Below are positions 10,885-21,128 of a stretch of 64,000 bases of DNA, one piece after another. The position numbers and the translations under genes were made by a program. The notes under the pieces were generated by a model that was given only the letters and a program-made list of their open reading frames with translations, did no database searches and was not told the origin of the DNA. This DNA comes from Heterohyrax brucei (lineage: Eukaryota > Chordata > Mammalia > Hyracoidea > Procaviidae), in contig CM053144.1 of NCBI GenBank assembly GCA_028571685.1, forward strand, positions 94,456,171 through 94,520,170. The letters run 5' to 3'. How positions within the stretch are numbered: the first letter of the stretch is position 1; every line of letters starts with the position of its first letter.

Positions 10885-12495
10885 TTATAGGTATTTATTT
10901 ACCTGTGTCTTTCAGTGATCCGCAGCAACAAGCATAGACTGTGACATAGTTACTGCACAGTAAATATATATTTGAATAAAATAATTGTTTAATGACTTGT
11001 TTTCTTTGTAAAACAGATGTGAGGTTGACAGATATGAGTTTTGTGAAAATAACAAACTTTGCAGAAATTAAAAGAACTCCTAGCTGGAGATGAGTGAAGC
11101 CAAGCCAAAGCCCAAAGAGTTACCAAAAAATATCATAACTTAACCAATGTTAGAGAATGGTGACCAAAAAAAACAAAGTTCCAATTTGTACTTTAGAGTT
11201 CCCAAATAAAAATTCGCAAATCCCCAAAGGATTGAAATTAAATTTCTTATTATCTAAAATAATGGAATTCAAACCTGTTTTGAACATTCCCTCCACCCTG
11301 TTTTTGGTTCATTGACAATGGTCTTTAAAAAATATTTCTCAATTCTAGTGAACTATGTCTGAACCTCACTGTACACTTTTTGTACTGTGATACAGAACAA
11401 ACACAAACACAAAACACACAGAGCTAGAACCAGGGAGTCCATTGTTGATGGTGTGGTGGGGATTTCTGAATTGGTTCAGGTATGAAGGATGGTTGACAGT
11501 TTAACAAAGGAAGTGACATAGAGTCAATTATTAAGCTCAATGGAAATAATTTTTTTCAGGTATCCTCTGCTTAAAGCTGGTGTCTAGGCATGCCCAGGAC
11601 ACTTGGCTCTTCCCTCCTGTCCATGAGTAAGCCTGCAGCTGCAGGATAGAATATGGTTTTAGCCCCTCAGAGGCCATCTCCAGGTGCCATCTCAGGTTCT
11701 GCCTTCTACTTTTCACTACGAGCCCACTTGTTCTGTCCTGATGTCCTGTCCTTCCCATATTGGAATCTTTTTTTCCTTCCCTACCAATGCCTCAGCAGGC
11801 ATGGCCACTTGGCTTGATTCAGGCTTTAATGCTACATCGTTATAGCCCTGTGCTCTGGAACCACCCGTCAGAGGAGCTCTTCCTCTGAGCTCCGGTGCTA
11901 GATGCTAGGGACTTCAGCCTTATATAGCACTCATTCATCATTTTAAACTTTTTAAGCAGTCTCTTTAGATTTTGGAAGAACCATTGAAGGAACCATTCAG
12001 AAAGAGCCATGAAAAGGGCCTTTAATGGAAAAAAACAGGCAGAGGATAAATGCTGGGCTGGTTCAAACTGTGCAGGCAGTCATGTACCACTCAACAGTGA
12101 AGGAAAAAGAGAGAAGCCATTTGAGGCCAAAGGGAATTTTTCAGTGCTTGCTGAAAGACTGTAAATTTGCTTAAATGCCTAGTTTTAAGGAATTGTGTAG
12201 TATCAAATTAGAAGGAGAAGAAAATAGAATTGTCAGAACAAATTGATGAAGAATCTAAAATTATAAATATTGTGTAATTGTGGGCAGACTCAGAAGTCTG
12301 CACAATTAGTTTCCTAGCACTGACACAAGAAAGTACCCCTTCTAATGGAGATGTGAACCAGCTGGGACACAAGTAAGAATCAGTGAACTATATAGAATCA
12401 AGATCTGCACAGATGGAGGATAGCATTTTTCTTATTCAATACCGACAAGACCCAGATGGGACAGGAGAAAAAAATGTGGAATTGAATTCAGATTC
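10885..12495. other. No gene recognised
   Basis: AT-rich with a few more GC-rich patches near 11.58-11.9 kb. No repeat family or exon can be supported. Confidence 0.45.
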
Positions 12496-12502
12496 ACTTA
12501 AG

Positions 12503-12845
12503 AAAGACCAGTCTTGCTAGTATGACAGTTTGGAGGAACCTCCAAAATTATGGTCCCCGGACACTCTGTTAAACCAGTATCAAAATCATGCCTGAAGCCC
12601 ACTTCTCAGACAAAGATTAGACAGGCTTATAAAACACACATGAGGAAAGTGCTTCTGAAGTTCAATCACATGGAAGACCAGATGTACGTCTCCCATCCAA
12701 AAGCAGACAGGAAGTCAAGAAGGGACAAGAATTAGAGGAATGAATCTAGGGAATCCAGGGTTCAAAGAGAGAGCACACTGTCATGTTGTGGGTGTTGTGA
12801 CCAATGTCACAAAATAATATGTGTATATATTTTTTAATGAGAAAA
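12503..12845 (+). mobile_element. L1 3' UTR fragment (subfamily 'B')
   Basis: It contains ATGGTCCCCGGACACTCTG, CTCAGACAAAGATTAGACAGG, CTTATAAAACACACATGAGG, GTCATGTTGTGGGTGTTGTG and ACCAATGTCACAAAATAATA. This is the characteristic 3' UTR order also seen at 2.1, 46.0 and 56.0 kb. The 61-aa frame here is fortuitous. Confidence 0.7.
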
Positions 12846-12849
12846 AAGG

Positions 12850-14112
12850 GTACTAAAAATTTTACCAGTTTTCTAATTTCTAGAATTTGAATTTAGTACT
12901 AGAAACATAAACCAAAATTTTCATAACTAAAAATTGATGAAATTCTGCTTGTCACTTGAGCCTTGTGGGTAAATGTGACACATCTGAGAATGCATATGTG
13001 TTTGTATGCATGTCTAATGAATTAATGAATTATGTAATACCTGAGTTGAACCTTAAGTTAAACAGTATCTCTCCATACACACAATGCCACCAGATACTGA
13101 TGAAGAGTGGTGTCTGAATCCAGCAAATTCAAACAATTGAGTGGTACTTCTGCAGCCTGGAGTGAGCACACATGAAGCAGCCCAGCTCCTTGGACAGAAT
13201 TCTGCCTTCACAGATCTTTTCCCTCTTTCAGTAGGTCTGTATCGCAGCTGGAAAGCTATATACCTTGTATTTTGAAGTTTAAGGCTTTTGTGATAACAAA
13301 AACGTTTTATAATTACAAATCTGCTTCATAAATTAAATAGATAATTCTTTATCAATCGTGTAGTTTCTGATTTGGGCTAATGAATGTCATTTTTTAAGCT
13401 CTAAGAATGGAGTTTAAAATTATTATTACTTGTGGTTGTTTTCAGACATGTGAAGCTAATGTTTTTTTGTGAAACAGGACTTATTTCAGTCATGTGAAAT
13501 CTAATTGAAATGGAAAGATAACATACTGTCCCTAGTGGCTTTTGCCTGTGATTTTGACCGTCTGAATTTTGCAGTATTCATTTTACATCCCTTTGGCTTC
13601 AACGTAGAGGCAGATTTTGTTTGGTATTCTTCCATGAGTTATATTCTTAAGTATTGAATAACTGAGTATTTTCCTGCATTTGAGAAAAACTTGAAGCCAA
13701 ACTTAAGAATTCATGTTAATTCCACCGCTTATGGATACAGTGTATTCTGAGAAGTTTAATTTTCCAGTAAACATAGCGCTAATCAAAGAATATTGTATTT
13801 GAAAACTGTGCCAAATTAAGCAACAAACTTTGACATCTTAATAAGAATTTTTTTTGGTTAAAAAATGCATGCAATGATGATTAGATTTTTTTTACAGTTG
13901 CTTTTTGAGTACTTCGTGTATCTTCATAGGTTAAGAAGATAAACAAGACTGGGTTTAGAGGAATATTTTATAGTTTCTAAATAATTTCTTTCACATTTAT
14001 TACTTTTTCCTAAATTGACTTTGCCTACTTGAGATATTTGGGAAGATGAGTTTCAGTTTATCAATATTGTACTATGGAACAGACAATTAAAAGGGATTTC
14101 ACTTCTATAAAG
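12850..14112. other. No feature seen; AT-rich single-copy-like DNA
   Basis: Long AT-rich stretch with no recognised repeat. It has no open frame longer than about 60 codons on either strand. Confidence 0.5.
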
Positions 14113-14115
14113 GTA

Positions 14116-14206
14116 CAAGGAGAGCAGTGGAAGCTGCATATAGGTGGACATGTAAATTTATATATGGAATGTACATTTTCACTCAGTCATGTTAAATAAA
14201 ATTAAA
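14116..14206 (+). mobile_element. L1 extreme 3' end (subfamily 'A'), short
   Basis: AAGGAGAGCAGTGGAAGCTG, CATATAGGTGGACATGTAAA and TACATTTTCACTCAGTCATG, followed by TTAAATAAAATTAAAA. This is the last ~90 bp of the same L1 tail as at 19.78 kb, a severely 5'-truncated insertion. Confidence 0.8.
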
Positions 14207-14582
14207 AAGTACCAAATAATTCCACATGTTTTATTCCATTACTACAGCATAAACCACTCACTCATTATAAGCCCCCTACTAATTAGACTGATTAGATTAA
14301 AAGAGAAGTAATATTCAGTGATTAAGTGACTTCTCTGACAATTCGTGTACGTTTCCCCCAAACCGTGGATACCTGAAGATGTTTGGAGGCAAGGAATATA
14401 GATGGTAGGCTAAGGGAGGAAAAGAAAATAAAGTTTCAAGCTAGTGTAACTAATAGAATGGCAACACTATTGCAATAAATTGGGAAGAAGGAGTGATTTT
14501 GTCTAGGCAACACCTTCAGTGTGAAATACCAATACCAGCACACAACTCAAGATGAGAGATTATAATTTAGGGCAAAAGTTGC

Positions 14583-14726
14583 TACTGCCATAACTCCTTG
14601 CTGTCAAGTGACCCTATAGGACAGAGTAGAACTGCCCTATAAGGTTTCCAAAGAGTGGCTGGTGTATTCCAACTATAGACCTTTTGGTTAGTAGCTGAGT
14701 TCTTAACCACTGCACTACTATCGTAA
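14583..14726 (-). repeat. AfroSINE (short form), minus strand
   Basis: Reverse-complement SINE body: TGCTGTCAAGTGACCCTATA, GGACAGAGTAGAACTGCCC, then ACCTTTTGGTTAGTAGCTG and TTCTTAACCACTGCACTAC. Confidence 0.9.
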
Positions 14727-14936
14727 GGCCAGTAGATTCCATTTAATGCCCATCTAGAAGGATGCCATATTTGGATGAGATTACTTTGAGGGTGAATGTG
14801 TAATATGAAAGTAAGAAGCCAGAGAAAAGAACCTTGGAAACAGCCATAATTTTGGAAGTTTTATGAAGAGAACTAAGTAAGCAGCAGAAAATTGGTCAGA
14901 AGTATTAGAGGAAATGGCAGTGTTACCCATAACATT

Positions 14937-15000
14937 AGTATCTCAGGCATTAGTGAGCTGAAATGGACTGGTATTGGCCATTTTGAATTGCCTGGTCTTA
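14937..15000 (+). mobile_element. Orphan RTE endonuclease-domain fragment
   Basis: About 64 bp reads GGCATTAGTGAGCTGAAATG and GACTGGTATTGGCCATTTTG, coding for ISELKWTGIGHFE in the plus frame. That is a conserved part of the RTE apurinic endonuclease domain. Neither the 5' nor the 3' end of the element is present beside it. Confidence 0.75.
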
Positions 15001-15229
15001 CATCTTCATTACAAAAAATACATATATAAATCAAAATGTTAATTTAAATTATTTGAGACCATTAGACGTCAGTATTTATACATGTTTTCTTGACCAAGTT
15101 ATTTCTGTAATTGTAAATAGTAACCAAAACTATGTAATATTTATGTATTTTAACAATGAATAGTAAAATTAAAATACATTTTTAAATCAGATGATTTAGG
15201 ATGTTTTTGAACTGTTTATGTATCTGTAC

Positions 15230-15409
15230 AAAAAAAAAAAACAAAACACCAAACTTGTTGCTGTCAACTGCAGCTCATAGCGAGTCCATAAGACAGAGTA
15301 GAACCACCCCATAGAGTTTCCTAGGAGAACCTGGGAACCTGGTAGATTCGGACTGCTGACCTTTGATTCACAGCTGTAACTCTTAACCACTAAACCACCA
15401 AATGTTCCC
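15230..15409 (-). repeat. AfroSINE, minus strand
   Basis: Starts with an A-run (the tail complement reads ACAAAACACC), then ATAGCGAGTCCATAAGACAG, AGTAGAACCACCCCATAGAG and TGTAACTCTTAACCACTAAA. It contains a small internal duplication, GAACCTGGGAACCTGG. Confidence 0.9.
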
Positions 15410-15420
15410 TATTTAACTAT

Positions 15421-15573
15421 TAAAACCAAAAACCAAACCCATTGCCACAGAGTCAATGCTGACTCAGAGCAACCCTGTAAGACAGAGTAGACCTGCTCCA
15501 CTGAGTTTCTAAGGGGCACCTTGGACCTTTTGGTTAGCAGATGTAACACTTAACCACTGTCTCACTGGGATTG
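15421..15573 (-). repeat. AfroSINE, minus strand, adjacent to the previous copy
   Basis: AAAACCAAAAACCAAACCCA, TTGCCACAGAGTCAATGCTG, AAGACAGAGTAGACCTGCTC, and the head complement AACACTTAACCACTGTCTCA. It lacks about 20 bp between the body and head relative to other copies. Two SINEs lie head-to-tail within 350 bp. Confidence 0.9.
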
Positions 15574-15574
15574 C

Positions 15575-17585
15575 ATATTATGTCTAGCATAGAAGAAATT
15601 CAGCCTGAACTCTATTTCTGTTTTAAATTTTTATAATTATAATAAAACAGATGTATGTTAGGTCTCCCAAACTCCTTGAATAGTGTCTGGCACACAATAT
15701 GTATTAAATAATTGTTTTATTGAATAAAAAATGTTGGGGCTGCTGATAACATTCGCTCAGTGTGGGAAATGTGACCCCATAAAAGCTAGTTGCAGAAGCT
15801 AGTCCTAGATATGAACCAATCAGTTCAATATGACTGAAGCTCTATCTAAAAATATGATTCCATATTTCTTTTTAAACAGTTGTGCTAGTACTTAGGCTGA
15901 AGGTGAGCATATTAATTCTGGGTTTGAATCTAAGACAGCTAGGTAAGAGGGAGAGGGGCAGCGTGGTAGGTGGGACGGTGGTAGATGGGTAAGGCTGCAG
16001 CCCTTGCCCAGGATTTGCAGTCTGGCTGGGTTTTAGCCCTTCTGCCTTCATCGCTTTCTCTGCTTTGCTTTGCTTCGCTAGTTCCTGTGCTTTGCTCTGC
16101 TGGACGTCTCTTTCTAGAGCACTGTATTCTTTAAAAAGCAGTTCAAAGATAAAATTTATGACTGTAAGAATCATTCTCATCCCTCTAGGAAATTAGAATA
16201 TTTCCACTGATGACGTAATCCCAAATTTCTAAAATTAAATTTTAACCTTAACAGAAATCTATGTAAAGGAGAAAAACAGGATGTCTTTTCTAGGCTTTAA
16301 TTAGTATTTTCAGCTGTACCTTTTTCTAGTGCCAGAAAGTTTTTATACCCTCCATCTCCTCCAACTCCAGAGCAGTATACCAGTAAGAGTGTTAAGTGAG
16401 AAGCCCAGCGTTCTTCTCAAGAACAGGGAAAGCAGGAGTGTTAGAGCAGAGCCAGGGTGAGGCCTGAATGCAAGGACCAGGCACATTATTTGTGGAGCCC
16501 ACTGCAAAACGAAAATGCAGGAGTCCCTTGTAAACCCGTACCAGGCCACTGCGGAGATCTCACACCCATGAAGCTGGCCCTGTATGAATGTCCTCAACAC
16601 AGACACCGTGAGGTAAGTCAGTTTTCTAAGAGTTCCTAAGTCAGGTTAGGATGTGAAAACTAATCTCTTTATCAGTTTTGGTAATCCCTTACCCCTTGGA
16701 AAGTCTGTGTAGCTCCAGAGGCAGATGAACCTCAGCTTGCAACCTATAGGTTTTAGTCAATCTGAGGTTCCTTGCTAACTAAATCTTCATTTAGGCTCAT
16801 CATTGAGTTCCACATCAAGAGAGCTTATTCTAGTAAAAATTTCCAAAATCAGGACTATTTTGACATAATACACTTTCAGTTCATTATGTCAGAACTACTT
16901 CCAGACATCAAAAAATTCTTTAGCTTTTCTTTTGAGTTATTTCTGTTGACTACATTGGAAAAGTTATAGCTCTGCATAGCCCAGCATGCATTCCTTATTT
17001 TGCTTCTAAGAAATCTACAAGAAAGGAAGGCCAACTAAATCCTTATAGATACCAAACAAAATGGAAAAACAATATAGCTCAAGAAATCATATAAATATGG
17101 AACACACACCATTAAGCCTAAAATTTATGACCATTATTAAAACTTCCAACATTAAAAATGAATTTGTGGGGAATGTTGTGTGTTTGAAATCTGAGAGAAA
17201 CAACATAAAAGTGGAGAACAAAATAAAAATAGAACTATTTGAGACTGAGATGATGGAGTAAAACTGTAATTGTAAAATATTACTTTGACTGTGACCCAGA
17301 TTTTTTAAAAGAGAGTTGGATGGTTACTTAAGGTGTACAGGGCATCTTTCTAGAAGTTGATGGCTAACCTGATATTTCTGGGATATATTAAAACATAGAA
17401 ACTGTGTTTCTGGAGTTGTGCATTGAACATTTGCTGCACTTTGGTCTGTAAAATTGTTCTATAGTATGTGCAAATTAATTCTGTCCTCATGTTTTAAGTG
17501 ACTCCCAGGAGACATAGCACATGAAGTTGTGTTTTTTAGAGAAGCTTCACAGATCTTGAGAAATTATTCAAGCCATTTCTCTGAC
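15575..17585. other. No gene proven; contains one coding-like minus-strand frame
   Basis: A 102-aa minus-strand frame lies at 15,872-16,180. Its centre, YSALERDVQQSKAQELAKQS, is rich in K, A, E and Q and could form a coiled coil. It is followed by a P/T/L-rich stretch. I do not recognise it. On the minus strand a TTCTTACAG acceptor-like site precedes the best part, at about 16,157, but the pyrimidine tract is poor. At about 16,475-16,545, TTTGTGGAGCCCACTGCAAA looks like a decayed mammal-wide repeat. The rest is AT-rich. Confidence 0.35.
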
Positions 17586-17589
17586 CTCA

Positions 17590-17695
17590 AGGATAGCAAA
17601 CTAAGGTTTGTGGATTAAATCTGGCCTAATACTAATACCTACTTATATAAATAAAGTTTATTGTAATATAGCCGTACCCATTTATTTAAGTACAG
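17590..17695 (+). mobile_element. hAT-type DNA transposon fossil, first part
   Basis: ATAGCAAACTAAGGTTTGTG, TAAATCTGGCCTAATAC, AAATAAAGTTTATTGTAATA and TAGCCGTACCCATTTATTT match the left half of the hAT element seen whole at 3.4 kb. It continues at 17,880-17,928 after a SINE and at 18,690-18,770 after a GC-rich block. Confidence 0.65.
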
Positions 17696-17699
17696 TCTG

Positions 17700-17853
17700 C
17701 AGGAAATATAGTGGTTAAGTGCACGGCTGCTAACCAAAAGGGAGGCAGCTCCTTGGAAACTGTATGGCGCAGTTCTGTTCCCGGGAGTCAGAATTGACTA
17801 GATGGCAATGAGTTTTGTTTGTTTGTTTGTTTGTTTGTTTGTTTGTTTGTTTA
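17700..17853 (+). repeat. AfroSINE inserted in the hAT fossil, ending in a (GTTT)n microsatellite
   Basis: ATAGTGGTTAAGTGCACGGC, TGCTAACCAAAAGGGAGGC, GGAGTCAGAATTGACTAGAT and GGCAATGAG. The SINE tail has expanded into about ten GTTT units at 17,812-17,853. The body is internally shortened. Confidence 0.88.
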
Positions 17854-17879
17854 TCTGGAGCCTTTGTTCACATGACACT

Positions 17880-17928
17880 TACTCCTCACTTACGGATTGT
17901 CTCATATCTGGCATTTTGCATGTATGGC
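17880..17928 (+). mobile_element. hAT fossil, middle part
   Basis: CTCACTTACGGATTGTCTCA and TATCTGGCATTTTGC align with the element's 'catttacgtattgtctgtggctgcttttgc' segment. That places it between the flanking hAT halves. Confidence 0.45.
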
Positions 17929-17948
17929 ATTAGTAAAAAGAAAAAAAA

Positions 17949-18612
17949 GCTATCCCACTGCCTTGTGCATCAACAAGGCAATGAGCGTAGCTGCAATAGC
18001 TGTGGAGCAGCCCTTCTGTTGAGGAGGGCCTCCTGGCAGCTTCCCCGAAGCTGATCGTGCTGCCCTGTGCCCTCCACCAGCTTCCTCTGTGGCCTCTGCC
18101 TGCTGCAGGCGTGCAGGCAGCATGGACCCACATGGCACCTATTCTGGGTTCCCATCTTCCATGTGGCCTAAGGCCCCAAAGCTCAAAACTGCTGTGGAGT
18201 GGGAAGAGAGGGAAGAAAGACATCAGAGTTATGTGAATTTAATGACATCCCACAGTGAGCAGAATTGAGACTGAAGCCTCTGCCTTAGGGAGGCCAGGTG
18301 CTTGGCCAGGTGACCAGTGCCTTTGCAGCAGGCCCAGAGCCCCCACCGCTGGCTGGGCCAGGAGGCAGAGCAGGCTCAGGGATGGTAAACGTGGGGCCTG
18401 TGCGGATGAGGGAAGCTCTGGCCCAGCACAGGATGACGGTAAAGTAATTAAGCCACAGGCTCTCCAGTCACACAACATAGCTTTGTTCAGCGTTGTCCCC
18501 TCCAACCCCCAATCTCCACAGAGGACTAGTAACTGAACTTGTCACAGTGATGAGGACATCAGTGAATCTTAGCTGCTAATATTTCTATAATCTATCTATG
18601 TCTGACAACAGG
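17949..18612. other. GC-rich block interrupting the hAT fossil, origin unknown
   Basis: About 660 bp are markedly more GC-rich than the surroundings (for example 18,000-18,130 and 18,280-18,420). The block is flanked by near-identical A-rich strings containing AAAAAGAAAAA, at about 17,935-17,948 and 18,612-18,624. Several overlapping frames of 60-97 aa exist on both strands, as expected from stop-codon scarcity in GC-rich DNA. I recognise none. Possible origins are a retroposed transcript piece, an LTR-like element or a DNA fragment. Confidence 0.4.
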
Positions 18613-18689
18613 AAAAAAAGAAAAATTCTCCAATTTCCACATAATGACCAGGTTTGGGAACCTAACCATGTTGATGGGTGAGGAATGGG

Positions 18690-18770
18690 TACAGTGACAG
18701 TGCTGAGTGTTGTGACAGAGACTGTATGGCCCTCAAATCCTAAAAAGCTTACCATCTAGCCCTCTGTAGA
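18690..18770 (+). mobile_element. hAT fossil, right end
   Basis: GTGACAGAGACTGTATGGCC, CTCAAATCCTAAAAAGC, TTACCATCTAGCCCTCTGTA match the right end ('gactgtatggcccgcaaagcctaaaatatttac...'), completing the element begun at 17,590. Confidence 0.6.
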
Positions 18771-18789
18771 TGTTCACTCATCTCTCTGT

Positions 18790-18975
18790 CAAGCAGACTT
18801 CAGTTGGCCCATCCCAGCCGCACCTCCCCAGTCATTGTCATCATGCAGAGCAGAACGCTCTGTCGGGCGGTTCCTGAAGTCGATATTCAGGCCTGTCTTC
18901 CACTGAGTTTCCAGGTGAGTTTGAACCAGCAGACTTTCAGCTTGTAGTAAAGTGCTTAACTGCTTGTACCACCCA
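18790..18975 (-). repeat. AfroSINE long form, diverged, minus strand
   Basis: The head complement reads GTTTGAACCAGCAGACTTTC, AGTAAAGTGCTTAACTGC and TTGTACCACCCATG. The body (CATGCAGAGCAGAACGCTCT, CAGGCCTGTCTTCCACTGAG) matches the long-form SINE, which carries an extra 30-40 bp in its middle. Confidence 0.75.
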
Positions 18976-19360
18976 TGAATTCTGAAATTTTGAAATAATT
19001 TTCATGTTTTGCCCTTAGTAGAAAAGCAGTACCAATCTAAAGAACACATTTACGGTGAATGGGGTTATTTGTTTTACCTAAACACTTAAAAATGCTCCTG
19101 GAATGAGACCCTAATCTTCTAGTTAGGTTCTGTTTCAGCAAAAAGTCACTCACAGAGTCACATTTAAGACTATGTTTGTGGAGGACACCTTCTTGTCTTT
19201 CCTATTTTCCTGAAACACATGATTTTATGTTTAATCGCTGTAAATTGTTCAGAGAAGTGTTGATGGGCTTGTAAAGGATGGTGAAATCTTCTCCATTAAA
19301 AACATCTCTCACTTTTTAAAATTAAAATGCTGATAATCTGTATATATGGTTACTTACTTT

Positions 19361-19373
19361 AACAAACAATAAT
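19361..19373 (+). repeat. 13-bp target-site duplication, left
   Basis: AACAAACAATAAT, repeated exactly at 19,881-19,893 after the A-rich tail of the L1 in between. Confidence 0.9.
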
Positions 19374-19880
19374 GGGTGCCCGGCCATCACCAGTGATAGC
19401 CACGATGGAGCTCACAGAGATGAGTCTCAGTGGCAACACAAGAATAAAAAGGGGTGCATCCTGAGATCTCCACTAAAAGACCTCAATTGATGGTCCAGCG
19501 GTTTCGGGGTTCCTCTGAGAGCATGGCCCCTGGCCCTGATGCTGCCCTTACCCATAAATCATAACAAAGGTCCACTCTTTGGACAGGAATGGATTGGACT
19601 TGGCAATGCAGAGTGACCATGTATTGGATGAACTTTATGGTTCTATACATTTATAGTATATCATCCTGCTAACCTCTGGCTGGAGGAAGGAGAGTGGGTG
19701 GAGAGGAGGGGAAATGAGGCTGTTGGGAGGATGAGACATGTATGGAGCAGAGAGGAATAGTGTGCTGTCACTGGGCAGGGAGAGCAGTGGAAGCTGCATA
19801 TAGGTGGGCATGTAAATTTATACGGGAATGTACATTTTCACTCAGTCATATTAAATAAAAAATTAAAACAAAAAACAAAA
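19374..19880 (+). mobile_element. L1 (subfamily 'A'), 5'-truncated, with A-rich tail and TSD
   Basis: It begins GGGTGCCCGGCCATCACCAG and contains only 3' UTR: GCAATGCAGAGTGACCATG, ACTTTATGGTTCTATACATT, GGAGAGCAGTGGAAGCTGCA and TTCACTCAGTCATATTAAAT, followed by a decayed A-rich tail. An exact 13-bp TSD flanks it. This is a typical LINE insertion made by target-primed reverse transcription. Confidence 0.93.
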
Positions 19881-19893
19881 AACAAACAATAAT
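19881..19893 (+). repeat. 13-bp target-site duplication, right
   Basis: AACAAACAATAAT, identical to the copy at 19,361-19,373. Confidence 0.9.
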
Positions 19894-20133
19894 TATAGCA
19901 GGAATCTAAGGAGAAGGAGATGGAGGAGGGGGAGAAAATCCATCAGATGGATTTTTAAAACAAAGAAAGACAAAAGGCCCTGTTAAAAGCCTCAGTTTCT
20001 TTCTATATTTTCAGAAACTAAAAATAAGTGACAGTTATTCCCTGATTTCTAGTAAGAAGAATAAAAAATTTTGGCTAAAACAAAGTCATCACAATACAGA
20101 TGTTATTGGCAAGACTAATAATAAATTCACATT

Positions 20134-20149
20134 CTTCACCTTGCTTTTG
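20134..20149 (+). repeat. 16-bp target-site duplication, left, of the full-length L1
   Basis: CTTCACCTTGCTTTTG, repeated exactly at 27,352-27,367. Confidence 0.95.
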
Positions 20150-21128
20150 TTTTAATTGTGATTAAGTGAAAGTATACAATCCAAATTAATTTTGCATGTC
20201 TTCCTATGTACAGCTTCTTACCTGGTGACAGCACACTCCTTCTTTTCATTCTATACTTGTCATATCCTCTAAACAAGCTTCTGTCCCCTCCTCTCCACCC
20301 TCTTCTCTCCCATCAAGAAAGAGACCAGTAGGACAGCATCCTATAGATGCATAGAACTATAAAGTGCACACATCATGTGGTCACATTGTATCCCCAAGTC
20401 CAGTCCATTTTGTCTGAAGAGTTGACCTCAGTGGTGTGTTCTGGTTGGTCAGGGGCAGCAGCAGGTCTAGGGGCCATGCTCCCAGGGGACACCCCCAGAT
20501 TGTCAAATCATCAATTGTGTATTTTTAGTAGAGTTGTTGAGCTACACCCCCCTTTTTATCATGTTGCCACAGAGACTCAACATTGTGTGCCTCATCACAG
20601 CTGTCTTTGGTGGTGGCCGGGCACCATCTGGTTCTTCTGGTCACGTGTTGATATGGGATATGGTCTTCCGTCTACATGGGTCCTTCTGTCTCCTGAGCTC
20701 TTTTTCCCTCATGTCTTTGTCGTTCTCGATGATCATCTGTTCTGGCTGAATTGGGTCCATTTGGTGTGTCTCAGATGGCAGCTTGTTAGCTTTTAAGACC
20801 CCAGATACCACTCACCAGTATGGGGTGCAGAAGACTCTTAGTAATACACTAGTTATGTCAATTGGCCTCGATGTCCCCTGAGAGCATGGTCCCTAGACCT
20901 AGCCCCTGCTACTCTATCCTTGCAATAATGGGTTGAGATTAGAAGAGCTTTCAGTTTATGGTGAAGTCCAGTTAAGTTGATCTACTTTTTACTATGTGCA
21001 GTCACTGCTTTGACCTAACCAAATTTGTATCAACTATCTAATCTATGTCCAACCCTTTCCCTCCCACCCCACACTTACAGCCATCAAAGAGTTTTTTTTT
21101 TTCTGTATGTAAGTCTATTTTTATGTCC
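20150..21128 (-). other. 3' UTR of the full-length L1
   Basis: Non-coding tail. Reversed, it contains the same segments as the plus-strand L1 tails at 19.4 and 58.1 kb (the complement of GAGAGGACAG-like purine tracts and of TTTATGGTTCTATGCATC). A 149-aa plus-strand frame at 20,347-20,796 is its antisense and not a gene. Confidence 0.85.

Noticed and set aside
16600..16625. Strong donor-like GTGAGGTAAGTCAG on the plus strand
   Set aside because: No convincing upstream acceptor or conserved coding frame. A single match to a splice consensus is expected by chance in 64 kb.
20347..20796. 149-aa plus frame
   Set aside because: Antisense of the L1 3' UTR. The parallel region of the second L1 (52,187-52,465) shows the same kind of fortuitous frame.
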